Assembly: GCA_025024175.1 (NCBI GenBank) | Contig: QCXZ01000041.1 | Location: 36,327,786 to 36,391,785 of the forward strand | Direction of reading: 5' to 3' | Origin: Rhyzopertha dominica | Taxonomy: Eukaryota > Arthropoda > Insecta > Coleoptera > Bostrichidae | DNA length: 64,000 nucleotides | In this document: one piece after another, positions 46,570 through 56,842 of the stretch | Position numbering within the stretch: position 1 is the stretch's first letter | How the letters are laid out: each line of letters starts with the position of its first letter | Translations under genes and position numbers: made by a program | The notes under the pieces: generated by a model | Told to the model about the DNA's origin: nothing | What the model saw: only the letters and a program-made list of their open reading frames with translations | The model's database searches: none

Positions 46570-47250
46570 GAAGTGTAATCGGGAAACAAGTTATAAAAAT
46601 GTACAAAATTGTGATAACAGTAATTTTAACGAGGACCGGTCTGATGCATTGTAGAACAACTTTCGGCGTTTTCTTTTTTATGTTTCTCACAAATAGTAAG
46701 AGCTTTGCCTAATACCAAATTATGGTATGCGTCACAACCTGCCCCTATCCACTAATTACGAGTTTTTTTTCATTCACTGCCAACTGATAAACAGTGTTGT
46801 GTTTTTCAATGTTATTTTTATTTGAAATTAAAATATAATGAATATTTTATAAAGGTGACAAGGCGTTTCCGAAATACTCTTGTAAACTCTTATGAATTGT
46901 ATACATAATATCATTTCATGCATTCTGCCTTACTGAAATAAATGTGTTTCTAAGGCTCCATAAAGGAGAGTAATTGCAGCCGCCATCTTTGACAGCTCGA
47001 ATAAGGATGTGGATGTATTGCAAGTGATATGTCACGTGTACCTCTTAATTTAAAATATTTTTTATTTAAATAAAAACCTTACGTTGTTTAAGTGGATTGA
47101 TTCGGGATATTTAATACTATTTAATAATAGTAGTGATAGTAGTAAACTACTTTTGGTTTAAAATTCTTTCATCCAACCTGCCGATCTTTTCAAATAGTAC
47201 TCTTCAAAATAGCTTTCATTTCATAAAAACATGTATCTACTTATAGGGTA
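46570..47250. other. AT-rich noncoding DNA
   Basis: Nothing recognised on either strand. Confidence 0.4.
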
Positions 47251-48327
47251 AATCAGGGCGATACGGTGAACAAAAAATGGACCCGTGTATATCAAAAAAA
47301 TTTTTTTACTTAAGCAAAATAAACGCACTCTCCTCACAAAATATATAGGCTGCAAATTTAGTGTCATATCTTCATTATGGCGTTAAAAATGTTTGAAAAA
47401 AATACTTTTTTTAATCAAATCACCATTTCACCCATGCTTACAGGTGAAATGGCGAATGCACCTAGGGTGAAATGGTGAACTTACTTCTGCTTTTTATCAC
47501 ATATATCACACATGGATTCAAATTTTGAGCAGTCTTCGTGCAGCCAAAGTTGGCAGCTAACACATTTGATCCAATCCACGTTCTTTTTAGTGCCAATGTG
47601 CAGCTCACCACACCCAACACAACACTCTTCTTCGTCCATGTCGTCATCATCGTATTGCAACTGGATATCCAGCGATGAATCGTATTCGGTGTTAGTGGTA
47701 GACGTTTATCAAGGAAGAAGCGCTCTATCAAGATTTTTTTCTTGTTTAAACCCCTTAATTGTGTCTGTGAAATTCCCTCCGATTTGCGGGTTGAGAGTTC
47801 TGGATTTCTTTTTATAAGTAGTTGTAACCAGTCCATTCCTGCAATTTGCTTTTCTCGGTTAAATTTGTGATGCTGGTTACATTTCTCGGCCCGCTTATGG
47901 TTCATCCTTCTGTCTGTGTTGGTACAAATCCGAATTTTTGCAATTTTGTAATATGTCGTACCATCTTCTTCTCACATTCTTGACTCCGTTGAGGCTTCAT
48001 TCAGGCTCATTCCATTTTGTAATGCTTTTACGGCATCTCTAAGTTGCTGCTCTGTCCAATCAGCACGGTTAGATCCTCTTTGACTTTTATAAAATGTGAA
48101 CATCTTTGACTGGAACAATGGCGGTAGAACTTTTATTTAGGTCGAGAAATACGGTATAGTGCGTGTTTTAAGATTTCCGTTAGGCTATAAGCACTACAAC
48201 GAAACGTCGGATACTGCTTGCGCATAGAATAGGAAACGTTAAATATTCATGCACTGGCAAAACCTAGTTGTGATATATAATTAAATGCTTTAAGCGGGAG
48301 AAAAGTTCTTCACCCTATCACTCATGT
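47251..48327 (-). mobile_element. pogo-like DNA transposon, internally deleted
   Basis: About 1.1 kb, with weakly preserved inverted ends (AATCAGGGCGATACGGTGAA at the left; AACATGAGTGATAGGGTGAA read inward from the right) and TA at both borders. It carries a transposase remnant on the minus strand. The ends were placed by eye and could be off by several bases. Confidence 0.6.
47481..48105 (-). pseudogene. pogo-type transposase lacking the catalytic domain
   Basis: Reading leftward: a Psq-type helix-turn-helix (ADWTEQQLRDAVKALQNGMS) near 48090-48000, then a CENP-B-type DNA-binding segment (GMDWLQLLIKRNPELSTRKS) near 47850-47760, then, in another frame, a C-terminal cysteine/histidine-rich zinc-binding tail (CVGCGELH and CQLWLHEDC) ending at a stop at 47481. 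Full-length relatives have the DDE nuclease of some 200 residues between these parts. Here it is gone, the junction lying near 47700. At least one frameshift and one stop also break it. The gap may be one clean internal deletion, as in many non-autonomous derivatives. Confidence 0.7.
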
Positions 48328-48329
48328 TA

Positions 48330-48785
48330 ATCCTGTTCCTTTGTATATTATTGTCGACGTCTCGTGGCCAAGTTTGCCGCTTTCTCAAGACTAACAATTA
48401 AAAAATAGAATATCGATATAAAAAGCACACAGACAATGCCATAATATTACCTGTAAAGATTCTTAACGGATTCAGTAAGAGCGTATGTTGTAGTACTAGT
48501 CAAATAAGCATGCTTGGACTTTGTATCCCATCAAGACAAACTTCTAGAAATGAGGACAATGCGAAAAGGAGCACGACTCTAGACATAAAGCGGTGTATTC
48601 TGAACGTTTTGAAGTGTAACGGTGTCACGGTCCTCTCATTTTACACGGGTAGAAAACTCAAGCTTGCTTACTCAATCAGTACTACAACATACAACCTTAT
48701 TGAATCTGTTTATAATTTTTAGAGGTAAGATTATCCCATTGTCTATGTGTTTTTTATGTTGACATTCTATTGTTTCATTGTTAGG
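48330..48785. other. noncoding DNA
   Basis: Unassigned. A CGTCTCGTGGCC phrase near 48358-48369 resembles, in inverse, the GCCACGAAACG block downstream. This suggests that more of a Penelope-like terminal region lies here, but the alignment is too weak to define. Confidence 0.35.
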
Positions 48786-48820
48786 TTTGAGAAAGTGGCA
48801 AAACTAGCCACGAAACGTCA
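48786..48820 (+). ncRNA. hammerhead-like terminal motif of a Penelope-like element
   Basis: TTTGAGAAA is followed by a perfect 5-bp hairpin (GTGGC, 7-nt loop, GCCAC; 48795-48811), then GAAACGTCA. Penelope-like retroelements are known to carry hammerhead ribozyme motifs in their terminal repeats. This copy keeps stem II and GAAAC but has TTGAGAA where CTGATGA is needed, so it is probably inactive. Confidence 0.45.
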
Positions 48821-48980
48821 GCAAGAATAGACAAGGAAACATGATTGCTGGTTATTCAAAGCGTGTAAACGTTTTGCTAAAAACGACGTACCATCCTAAA
48901 TGGTAGCACAATATAAAAAAGCCTGGGCAAAAGAATTTAGCAAGTCTCTTGCTTTCTCAAATCATCATAATCTGAATATA

Positions 48981-49365
48981 CAGGGTGTCTATAAACGCGG
49001 GCGGCGTTGATTTCTGAGGTTTTTGTGCCGCCTTATCGTAACTGCTGCCAAGCTACAGTATGCACGGCTATTGAAAGTTATAGATGAACTCCACAACTCC
49101 GAAATGTGAGCTTTCTGCAACCTTACAGTTAATTATCTCATAAAACCCTACAGAGTATGTTGAAAATACACACTCCCATGTGTTTTCTCATATTAAAATA
49201 TATCAAATAATTGAAAAATCGGCAGATGACAAATATACGTCACTTTCCTGAGAGGCGGTAAATTGATTTAATAAATAATTTCTATAAGCGCCCTGGATGC
49301 ATGAATCATATGTAGATCGCATTGAGGGCATTTGTCCTCCTATTGTCCCATTTATAGAAACCCTG
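48981..49365 (+). mobile_element. MITE with CAGGGTGTCTATAAA ends, copy 1
   Basis: 385 bp between TA dinucleotides, with ends CAGGGTGTCTATAAA and, inverted, CAGGGTTTCTATAAA. A second copy in the opposite orientation lies at 62685-62993 and shares long blocks such as CGGGCGGCGTTG and CGTCACTTTCCTGAGAGGCG. No coding frame. Confidence 0.85.
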
Positions 49366-49416
49366 TATTATTATGTACAAAAATTGACTTCTTAAATGAC
49401 CTACAAGAATCAGGTG

Positions 49417-49572
49417 TGTATTAAAATAAATTGTAACATGTGTGACAAAGTATATGTAAATAAAACAAGAATAAATTTAGATACGCGTTTACAAAAACAT
49501 AAAAGACGTACAAAAAACGTTGGGGTAGAAAAATTGGCACTAGCAAAACATGTTTTTTGGAACTGGACATAA
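49417..49572 (+). pseudogene. Penelope-like GIY-YIG endonuclease fragment
   Basis: 52 codons read a cysteine pair block (INCNMCDKVYV), then an arginine/histidine block (TRINLDTRLQKHKR), then EKLALAKHVF, before a stop. This is the layout of the GIY-YIG endonuclease that ends most Penelope-like proteins: an 'l.C..C...Y.G.T...l..R...H' core followed by 'sa.a.H....gH'. The GIY half is degenerate, and the YIG is reduced to YVN, so key residues are lost. In the intact enzyme this domain nicks target DNA. The remnant continues weakly to about 49690. Confidence 0.65.
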
Positions 49573-49699
49573 ATTTCAATACCATAGAAGGCTTGAAACA
49601 AAGTAACATCACAAATTTATATACATGCGATGCTTCATTTATGAAGCAATTTGAGGACAGATTGATGAACTCTGACCTTACACCTACGTATATATAACT

Positions 49700-50640
49700 A
49701 TCAATGCAGCTATGCTGATGATTGTCATTGTCTATTAGGCTTATTAGAACACGTGACATTCGAAAATGTGGCCCAAAGGCATACATAAAAGCAGCGCATT
49801 TTCTAACACTAACCCCATTGATTAATACTACGGATAACTACACTTAGAAGAATAACAATGCCATCTGTGATGCTACAAATATGGCCCTCTTTAGAAAGAG
49901 GAGGGATAGACGTTTAAAATGTCACTGGTGGATAACGAGATATGGTTTTAAAGTTTCTTGTTCTTTTTTATCCTCTTATTCGGAGTAAAACGTATAATAA
50001 CGAACGAATAAACTGAACCCAGAGACAAGTTAGGTTAGGTTAGGTTAAGTTACGTTAACTTGCTTCTGACCTAACAAATGGGCTTGAATTGTCACAGGTA
50101 GATGTCGACATCTTGCAAGTGGAGGACGTGACAGGAATATGTAATAAAAGCTTTCAATATGCTCTGAACACCTAAAAACCGAATAGGTCAGATGCTCTAT
50201 CTTTAAAATTAAGTACTGTATCATTCAGCGTTTAAGTGAACTTATCTTAGTCTGAGTTTTGCTAAATTTGCTGTTCAACATTCGATTTGGCGAAATGTAA
50301 GGTCGCGTAGAGCAGAAAAACAAACAATGGTAACGTAGTAGCTAGCTTCTTAATTATTATATTACAATAAGCGTTGTTATACGGTAATTATAATTGCGAC
50401 GATAAACTGAATGGTTGGCATTTGCAGTTTTATAACTTTAAATGAAAATAAAATCTAACGTTTACCCAGTAAAAAGGAAAATGTCACATTGTGCTTAACT
50501 TATTCAAGAATTATATACTTAACATATTTAGCGCCACCTATCTGCAATCTGTAAGAGCTTGAATCGCCGGCAAATGCACGGACGATACCGAATCCTTTGT
50601 TCGCTATCCTTAGTGGAGGTATTCGCACATAATACTAACG
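49700..50640. other. noncoding DNA with three TTAGG units
   Basis: Mostly unassigned. At 50030-50044 there are exactly three TTAGG pentamers, the insect telomere motif. Such short runs are common inside insect chromosomes and do not imply a telomere. Confidence 0.45.
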
Positions 50641-50648
50641 CCAGTCAC

Positions 50649-50942
50649 AAGAGCTGAAACATTCGATTCGACTCAAAGTCGTTCATGGATCATTCACAAG
50701 AATGAGTTACTGAGCCATTCCACACTCAAATTGCACAGGTCGGTTGCTCTTCATTAATTTAGGGGTATTCTTATGCATCATGAATTGAAAGTGAAATCAG
50801 TTGATGGTCACACTCGTCAGTAATCTACCATAATTCGACTTTGAACGAAGAACGACGCTGACTCATTAGCTCTGAGCCGAATCAAACGAATTAAGGCATG
50901 AGTCGTTCAAATAGAACGACTCGGTCATGAACTACTCAACTA
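50649..50942 (-). mobile_element. hAT-like MITE, copy 3 (inverted)
   Basis: The reverse complement follows copies 1 and 2: start TAGTTGAGTAGTTCATGACC, then GAACGACTCATGCCTTAATT, then CTCAGAGCTAATGAGTCAGC, with the other end AAGAGCTGAAACATTCG on the plus strand. The central part diverges. A target duplication is not clear. Confidence 0.6.
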
Positions 50943-51180
50943 TATTAGTCATCAATTGGATGACGTAATCCTAAAAAAATTGTTATTTGTATAAGGTTGA
51001 CTAGGTTAAATAGAAACTGTTTCGAAAAGTGCGTTTTTGCCTTTGAACCGCGATTTATGACTCTTTTGCTTGTAGTTACCTTTAGCTTTGGAATAGCCGA
51101 AACATTTGGTAGCCTCGACATGTTTTTGTTATGGTTATTTACAAGGAAGTACCGGTCCTTGTTGATCGGTTTCAGTGTAG

Positions 51181-51209
51181 CCTGAAGATGGGTCGAGGTC
51201 ATTCGAAAT
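51181..51209 (+). ncRNA. Penelope-type terminal motif (CCTGAAGATG ... CGAAAT)
   Basis: CCTGAAGATG at 51181-51190 and CGAAAT at 51204-51209 have the order and spacing of the terminal motif of Penelope-like elements, but no convincing stem II hairpin lies between them. It probably marks the end of another decayed copy. The hydrophobic open frame just upstream (50997-51183) is unidentified. Confidence 0.3.
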
Positions 51210-51586
51210 ATACACTGACATACAGTCTTTGGTGAGATTATAANTTTTCTTGATTAAAATTATTAAACCCTTTACTAATCTTAAGAACCACTGAATTATA
51301 AGATTCATCTATTTGCATGGTTTAAATATTATAGGTATTATNGGTTATAGTTGATTCATAACTACGCAAAAACGTTTTTAAAGCTGGTATCCTGGAGAGA
51401 AGGAGACTAGATATATTCGACAAACAAACCACTCAAAAATCACTAAATATTTAGAGACATGAATGCTTTTCTGAAAGATAAAAGATTCAACTAAATCCTA
51501 AGGTATTTTTAATAATTCATTTGTTAAACTAAGATATTTCCAGGAAGTCATAAGTCATCCCCGGACCTGCTGCCACTGTCACCTAC

Positions 51587-51635
51587 CTTGGCCTGGATGG
51601 CGGAGACGTGATCTCGTATAATTGCTTGAAATCAC
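51587..51635 (-). CDS. weak candidate 49-nt exon in a GC-richer island
   Basis: On the minus strand GGGTCAG ends at 51636 and a GTAGGT donor begins at 51586. The 15 codons between (DFKQLYEITSPPSRP) are open and protein-like, inside a GC-richer patch (51540-51790). The acceptor lacks a pyrimidine tract, so support is poor. Confidence 0.15.
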
Positions 51636-51799
51636 CTGACCCCACCGAGAAATTACCGCTCACGATCCGGAATCCGGGTCGTTATTAGAACCATATCCGG
51701 GGTAGATGTCGCTTTCGGAGAAATGTATGAGAAATAGAGTAACATCACTATTAGTCCAAGTTGTGGGCGGCTCCTCCCACTTAAGCTCTTTAGAGTAGG

Positions 51800-53290
51800 T
51801 GTGCTGGATCGTTAGAGAATAACATTCCGTACGAATAATTATTATTAAATTGGAAGCATAGTTCTATGCTAAGGTCTAATCAGCATATGTAACCTGTAAA
51901 AGATGATAGCATTGGCATTCCAAACGTCCTTTTGTTAATACCAAGTTCCGTCTATGACCATTTAATTATTGTTTAATAGGTTTCTTGTTTTGTTCTTGCG
52001 TAAATACATTCCTTTATCATGCATAAATAGTACATCTTTGAAGTATTCGTCTTAAACTGCTGTTTTTTCTTTTGTTGTTATGTAGCTAACGCATTTACTA
52101 TGACCTGAAGTGACCTAAGCTGACCTGTTAACGAATAGCTCATTAATTCAAAATACATTATTATTTATTTAAATTATTTTGAAGATATTTTTTTTTGCGT
52201 GGCAATGTGGGAGTATTATTGCAAACCATTTTCGCCAAGGATCGCTGACTAAATTTATATATATTTTATAAGTGTGGTAACGGCAGCGGTAGTACAAGTT
52301 GCCTACTAATTACTAGTATATGCCTATAGTTAATCAGGATATCATTAAAAATCTGCCCTTATTTACAGTGTTTCGTTCGTATTAAGGTGAAGATAGAGAC
52401 ACATGTATGGAAGCACTACATTACAAGTAATATAGGTACCCACCATGCAAGTGAATTGTTGAAAGGGAATAGTGCAATAAATTTTCAGGTGCAAATTTAC
52501 GCACTTCTGCAAAATGCAGATCACAAACAGCACCATTTAAGATAGTGGATCATCAATTTGCATTAGTTTTTTTTGTAATTTATACTTTCTAAAATCAGAT
52601 AAGTAATTTGATGACTACGTAAACTAACTTACAAGCGTATAGATATTGTGGGAGACTCGTGCTCTTCATAATAATTATTGCTGAAAGGCATATAAACCAA
52701 TTGTAAGTAATATAAAAACTCAAGCATCACCTGCTAGACCTTTATTCCAGATAGCCATAAATATAGGACGATCTCACTCGCTTACCCATATTTAGGTTAA
52801 TAATAAACCATATTTAAAATACCTCCTACTTTACTCTTATACCTACGTAGTAGTGTACCGTTAGTTTAGTTAAAATATGGTCAGTTGTAGATTAATGTCG
52901 GTATAGGAATTGCTACCAAAGTTCAAAATATCCTAACAATCAAAGGATCGTGAGATGTCGGTTACTCTCAGTATCTTAAGTGCTGCCATCTGCCGTTGTG
53001 GCGCAATATAATAAAATTGTCCAATTCTAAGATACAGTGCCTTCCTAGAATACGGAGACATGGGTTTTGTTTTATGGCTGGGATGCTAGAAAGAGAGAAA
53101 AGATGCATTCGGGATATATTTAGGATATTTAGAGATGAGTTAGTGCTTATCTATAAGACAAATATATAACTGGACCATAAGATGTTTTTAAATCAAATGC
53201 ACTTAATATTTTGTTCTCCAATGATTAGCCACTAACTGCTAGATGATATTTTTAATGGGTTAACAGGCATAAGGGGAAATAAAAAAGTAT
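51800..53290. other. AT-rich noncoding DNA
   Basis: Nothing recognised on either strand. Confidence 0.4.
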
Positions 53291-53360
53291 TGCCAGCTTT
53301 GACCGAGATTTGAACTCGGGACCTTTTGAACACTAGTCAAACGCTCTATCTATTCTATAT
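53291..53360 (-). repeat. tRNA-like sequence (pseudogene or SINE head)
   Basis: On the minus strand: a D-arm-like GATAGAGCG, an anticodon-type hairpin (TTTGA, loop CTAGTGT, TCAAA), a variable AGGT, then a perfect T arm (CCGAG, TTCAAAT, CTCGG) holding a good B box. The 5' acceptor strand does not pair with the 3' side, so no functional tRNA is likely. A T run follows. It may be a tRNA pseudogene or the head of a SINE. Confidence 0.55.
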
Positions 53361-53399
53361 TACTATGTAATATAAATGCGCTGGATGGCGTTTATTAGC

Positions 53400-53830
53400 T
53401 GAACACTCATTTGACTAAACACATGACTGACTTTGATAAAACAAAAATTTTACATAGAGAAAAATATTATCACAAACGTCCAATAAAAGAAGCTATAGAA
53501 ACTTGTAGGAATACTAATAATTTTAATAGGGATTGTGGAAATTATGAGTTAGGTGACATATGGAAGGCTATTTTGTAGTTATCTTTAATCACGTAGTTCG
53601 TGTATATCTAGTAGGTAGATAGTTCCTTTTTCGTCGTTAGGTCCATATTTTATCAGGTTGGCACGTTGTTTCTATGACGTCTCGCTTCCTTGGTGATTTG
53701 TTTATTCACTTTCAAAATTTTGTTTGATCTTGTGTCAGGTGAATTTTGAGGCGTAATCGAAACGTCAGACCGATAACTTTATGTCAGTGTTTTAAAACGG
53801 CAGCGATCCTTCCGAGAAAACATTATCTTT
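53400..53830 (+). pseudogene. Penelope-like retroelement 3' end, copy X
   Basis: An open frame to the TAG at 53576 reads REKYYHKRPIKEAIE and NTNNFNRDCGNYELGDIW, the characteristic C-terminal block of Penelope-like proteins. The following untranslated region (ATCAGGTTGGCACG; TTGTGTCAGGTGAATTTTGA; GTAATCGAAACGTCAGAC) is shared with 61.6-62.5 kb. The hammerhead-like hairpin here has lost its 5' strand by a deletion of about 25 nt compared with the other copy. Confidence 0.7.
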
Positions 53831-54539
53831 CATCCAGCTTAATTGTTTTGTCGGGTATTATTGTCAATTTCACCCTTTCAGAGAGATTATTGTGAAAATT
53901 TTATTTTTTCTTTGCTGGAGACTCGGTAACAACCGTTGGGTTCCTGTTCGGGTAAGAGACCCTCAGTTACTGCTTCTACATAGTATTATTACCTTCGTCG
54001 CTATCTATATGTCTATTTATTAAACAATATAATTTTTGTTTACAGGTATTTGCTCCATTTGGGCGTGGTATACTTTGCATCATCAAATGGAGATTGTTGG
54101 TGATCATATTGCGATTGAACAATTTGTAAAACCTCATGGTTTCAATATTTTAATTAAAGAAGCATGCAATACGGCTGTAAAAATGTGTAGTGTGTGGGAA
54201 GTGGGATGGTCATTGGCACTGGCAGTCTAAGGCAAGATGAAAAAAAAATCGGTAAATGGCTTACAAATAAAAAAATGTCATTTTCTGGAAAATCNTTAGC
54301 ATCGCGCTCTGTTAGAAATCTGCATTTCTGAGGACGGTTTAAATTCCCAGCAAAATTTGAGATCACTACTTCGAGTTCATCACAAGACTTGCGGTTGTGT
54401 TGCCAAGCTTCCAGGTTTACTCTACCGAGAAGCTTCATAAATACAAAAAAGGGTTTTTAGATTGACTGTTGCGTCTATGAGCGAATTGCACATTACGACT
54501 CGCAAGAACGCACCCTATTAAGGGTTTGATCGAAGTGGA
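53831..54539. other. noncoding DNA, no gene seen
   Basis: Unassigned sequence with one ambiguous base (54295). No supported feature. Confidence 0.35.
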
Positions 54540-55060
54540 CACGTTTGCTCCGTTTGTCGACGAGGTGTGCCCTGGTTGAATCCACGGCCGCAAAATATTA
54601 GAAAAACACAGCAGCCTGGAAATTCCATCGAGATTTATACCAACCCTTCTTTGCCAGCCGCCATATTTAACGCCAGCGCGGGGTACAATATAGCCGACGT
54701 CGGTATCGGAAGAGTGACGAGCCAGAATATCGAATTAGGCTTCCTGGTCACGGGGGAAACCGGATATTCCTGCGCCTCGACGCCCAGATGAACGATGATG
54801 AAGATTATAGTGAGGTGAAACGGCTTGATAAGGCGGTGATAAACTGCCTCAGACGACAAGTAGGGAAAGTAGAGATATGCTAAATGGCTGCCACCGCCGC
54901 ACTGAATTTCGATCAGCGTCCTGCTTGTTGTGAGCGCGCGTCAATTCCGTATTCGCCATCTGTCGCGGGCGTGTGCCAATTAATTTCGCTTAATAGTGCA
55001 CGTCAAAAGGCCGCTCGATTTATTCGATAAAGACAGAAATTCCGATCGACGGGTGTAAAC
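54540..55060. promoter_or_regulatory. GC-rich island, possible conserved regulatory or coding region
   Basis: This 520-bp block is much GC-richer than its surroundings and shows no transposon features. A 75-codon frame is open on the plus strand (54567-54791) and another on the minus strand over nearly the same bases, so neither stands out as the coding one. It includes AATTAATTTCGCTTAATAG near 54980. Conserved noncoding DNA near a developmental gene, or an unrecognised exon, are the main options. Confidence 0.25.
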
Positions 55061-55559
55061 AGGGCTGTTTGACGCCAAAGCTCAAAAGTCAAGGCTACCG
55101 CTATTTGCATTTGAGAGTAAATACGCTCCTGATTTCAAATTTACTGCTAGTTTGCCTTTGAAACAACAAGAGCAATAGCGGATGGAGCAATTCAGCAAAT
55201 TAAATACGGAGTCTGTAGTTGCGCGAACATTAGCACATTTGGAAATGAACATGTTGCTCGAATTGGTGGAAATAATTCCAACGGCAATGGATAATATCTA
55301 GGTACCACATCTGTGAATGTAAAGCTTCAATACAAAATACTTTCCATTTACAGCTGCAAGAATCCAAATAACGTTATAAACGTGTCGGTTGTAAAGAGAT
55401 CAAGGATACTGTACTCGTAGGAACAATAATTCTAAAGAGAAGAAAAACTATTTTTGGCTATGCTTAGGAGTATTTATTTATTTAGTTACCACATTCGTAA
55501 ACCACACTCCTGGTGGGGTTACACAACGCTCAAATCTCGGTTCTATACCCTTTATAGCT

Positions 55560-56545
55560 TTCTTTAATGATACTTTTAAATTGCTTCAATGTCAAGTATA
55601 TCTTTATGCGGATTATTTTAAAATAGCTAATAGGGTACTGTCTGATTTTGACTGCAGTAAATTGCAAACAGACCTGCATATCCTTGTAAATTGGTGGGCT
55701 AAAAACAAGTTAAGAATCAATATTGACAAATGTAAAATTATAACATTTACAAGAAAACTTAACCCAACTATATTTGGATATACAATCAACGATATTACAG
55801 TTGAAAGAGTATCTACCATTAAGGATTTAGCTTTGGACCAGGGCCTTACTTATGTTTCACATATAGAAAACTGATGTACAAGTGCTATGAGAACCTTATG
55901 TTTTACCAAGAGAAATACACTTGATTTTCGCAACACTGACACATTGTTATGTTTTTTAAATAGCTTAGCTGGTTCTGAACTCGAGTATGACAGTGTTATT
56001 TGGAACTCTCATTATCATGTTTATATTGTTCTGATTGAACGTGTTTAGAAAAAACTTTGTCTTTATTTGTAATTTAAAAGGTACTGCGCATTTTATATAC
56101 TACATTTTAGTTAAACGATTTTGGTTTTTCTACCTTACATATTAGAGAAAAGTAGCATGTAATTTATTCTTGTACAATCTAGTGCACTGGAGTATTGATA
56201 GCCCATGGCCTTTGGGAAGAATAAATTTTTCGACTAGAAGGGCGTTGTTATATAACTTTTTCTTTGCCACAATCTAATAGGTAATCAACACGATATCTAC
56301 TCGCCGCTTGTAATTATCACTACGTGAGTGTTACCGTTTACATTTGTTCATAACAAGAGACAATTTCTTCAAATGTGTATTAATATAATATTTTAGAAAC
56401 AAATATATTGTCAGTATAGTTTAGTTTTGCTTATATGTATGTAAACTAAAAAGTTTTCTGTTTTATTTTGTATGAATATATAGCTTCCTGTATGGGCTTT
56501 GTATCTGGGATTTAAATAAATAAATAATAATAATAATAATAATAA
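55560..56545 (+). mobile_element. non-LTR retrotransposon 3' end with TAA tail
   Basis: From 55581 the frame reads YADYFKIANRVLSDFD, the reverse-transcriptase catalytic box with the second aspartate replaced (YADY for YADD), then LQTDLHILVNWWAKNKLRIN, KCKIITFTRK and a degenerate HI-type block. After a stop at 55872 the same protein continues in broken form (MRTLCFTKRNTLDF; SELEYDSVIWNSHY). The element ends in TTGTATCTGGGATTTAAAT and a run of TAA units, the usual tail of I/Jockey-type elements. It is inactive and 5'-truncated. Confidence 0.8.
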
Positions 56546-56562
56546 TTATTATTATTTAATTC
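56513..56562. repeat. TAAA/TAA simple repeat (retrotransposon tail)
   Basis: AAATAAATAAATAATAATAA continues into further TAA units, then ATTATT. It forms the 3' tail of the element just upstream. Confidence 0.85.
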
Positions 56563-56575
56563 TGTCTAAGTTAAA

Positions 56576-56842
56576 GTGTTGATTGGTATAGGTGCAATAA
56601 AGAATAAGGATTATAGGTCATTAGATAGAGATATTTATTGCCGTCTTCGAAGTAACCAGTATGTAGTATACGAGTTTTCATGCCAGTTGCAGTTGTGCGA
56701 TTATTATCTTGTTTCTGTGAATTTAACTTTTAACCCTTGCAATAATTGCAATGTAATGCAAAATTATAACAGGTACACAATTTTAAGTGACAGTTTAAAT
56801 TTAGAGGCCCTGTATGTTGGGTTGAGGACATTTTTTAACTAG
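56576..56842 (+). other. open frame of unknown nature after the retrotransposon tail
   Basis: 88 codons without recognised motifs. The composition (FNPCNNCNVMQNYNRY near the middle) is somewhat protein-like. No splice signals frame it convincingly. It could belong to the DNA into which the retrotransposon inserted. Confidence 0.15.

Noticed and set aside
47512..47817. 101-codon plus-strand frame rich in serine
   Set aside because: It is antisense to the pogo-type transposase remnant, whose minus-strand motifs are recognisable.
49421..49786. 121-codon minus-strand frame with hydrophobic segments
   Set aside because: It is antisense to the Penelope-like endonuclease fragment, which explains the open stretch.
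53291..53360. Functional tRNA gene with AGT anticodon
   Set aside because: The T arm and anticodon hairpin are good, but the 5' acceptor strand does not pair and the D arm is poor, so a pseudogene or SINE head is more likely.
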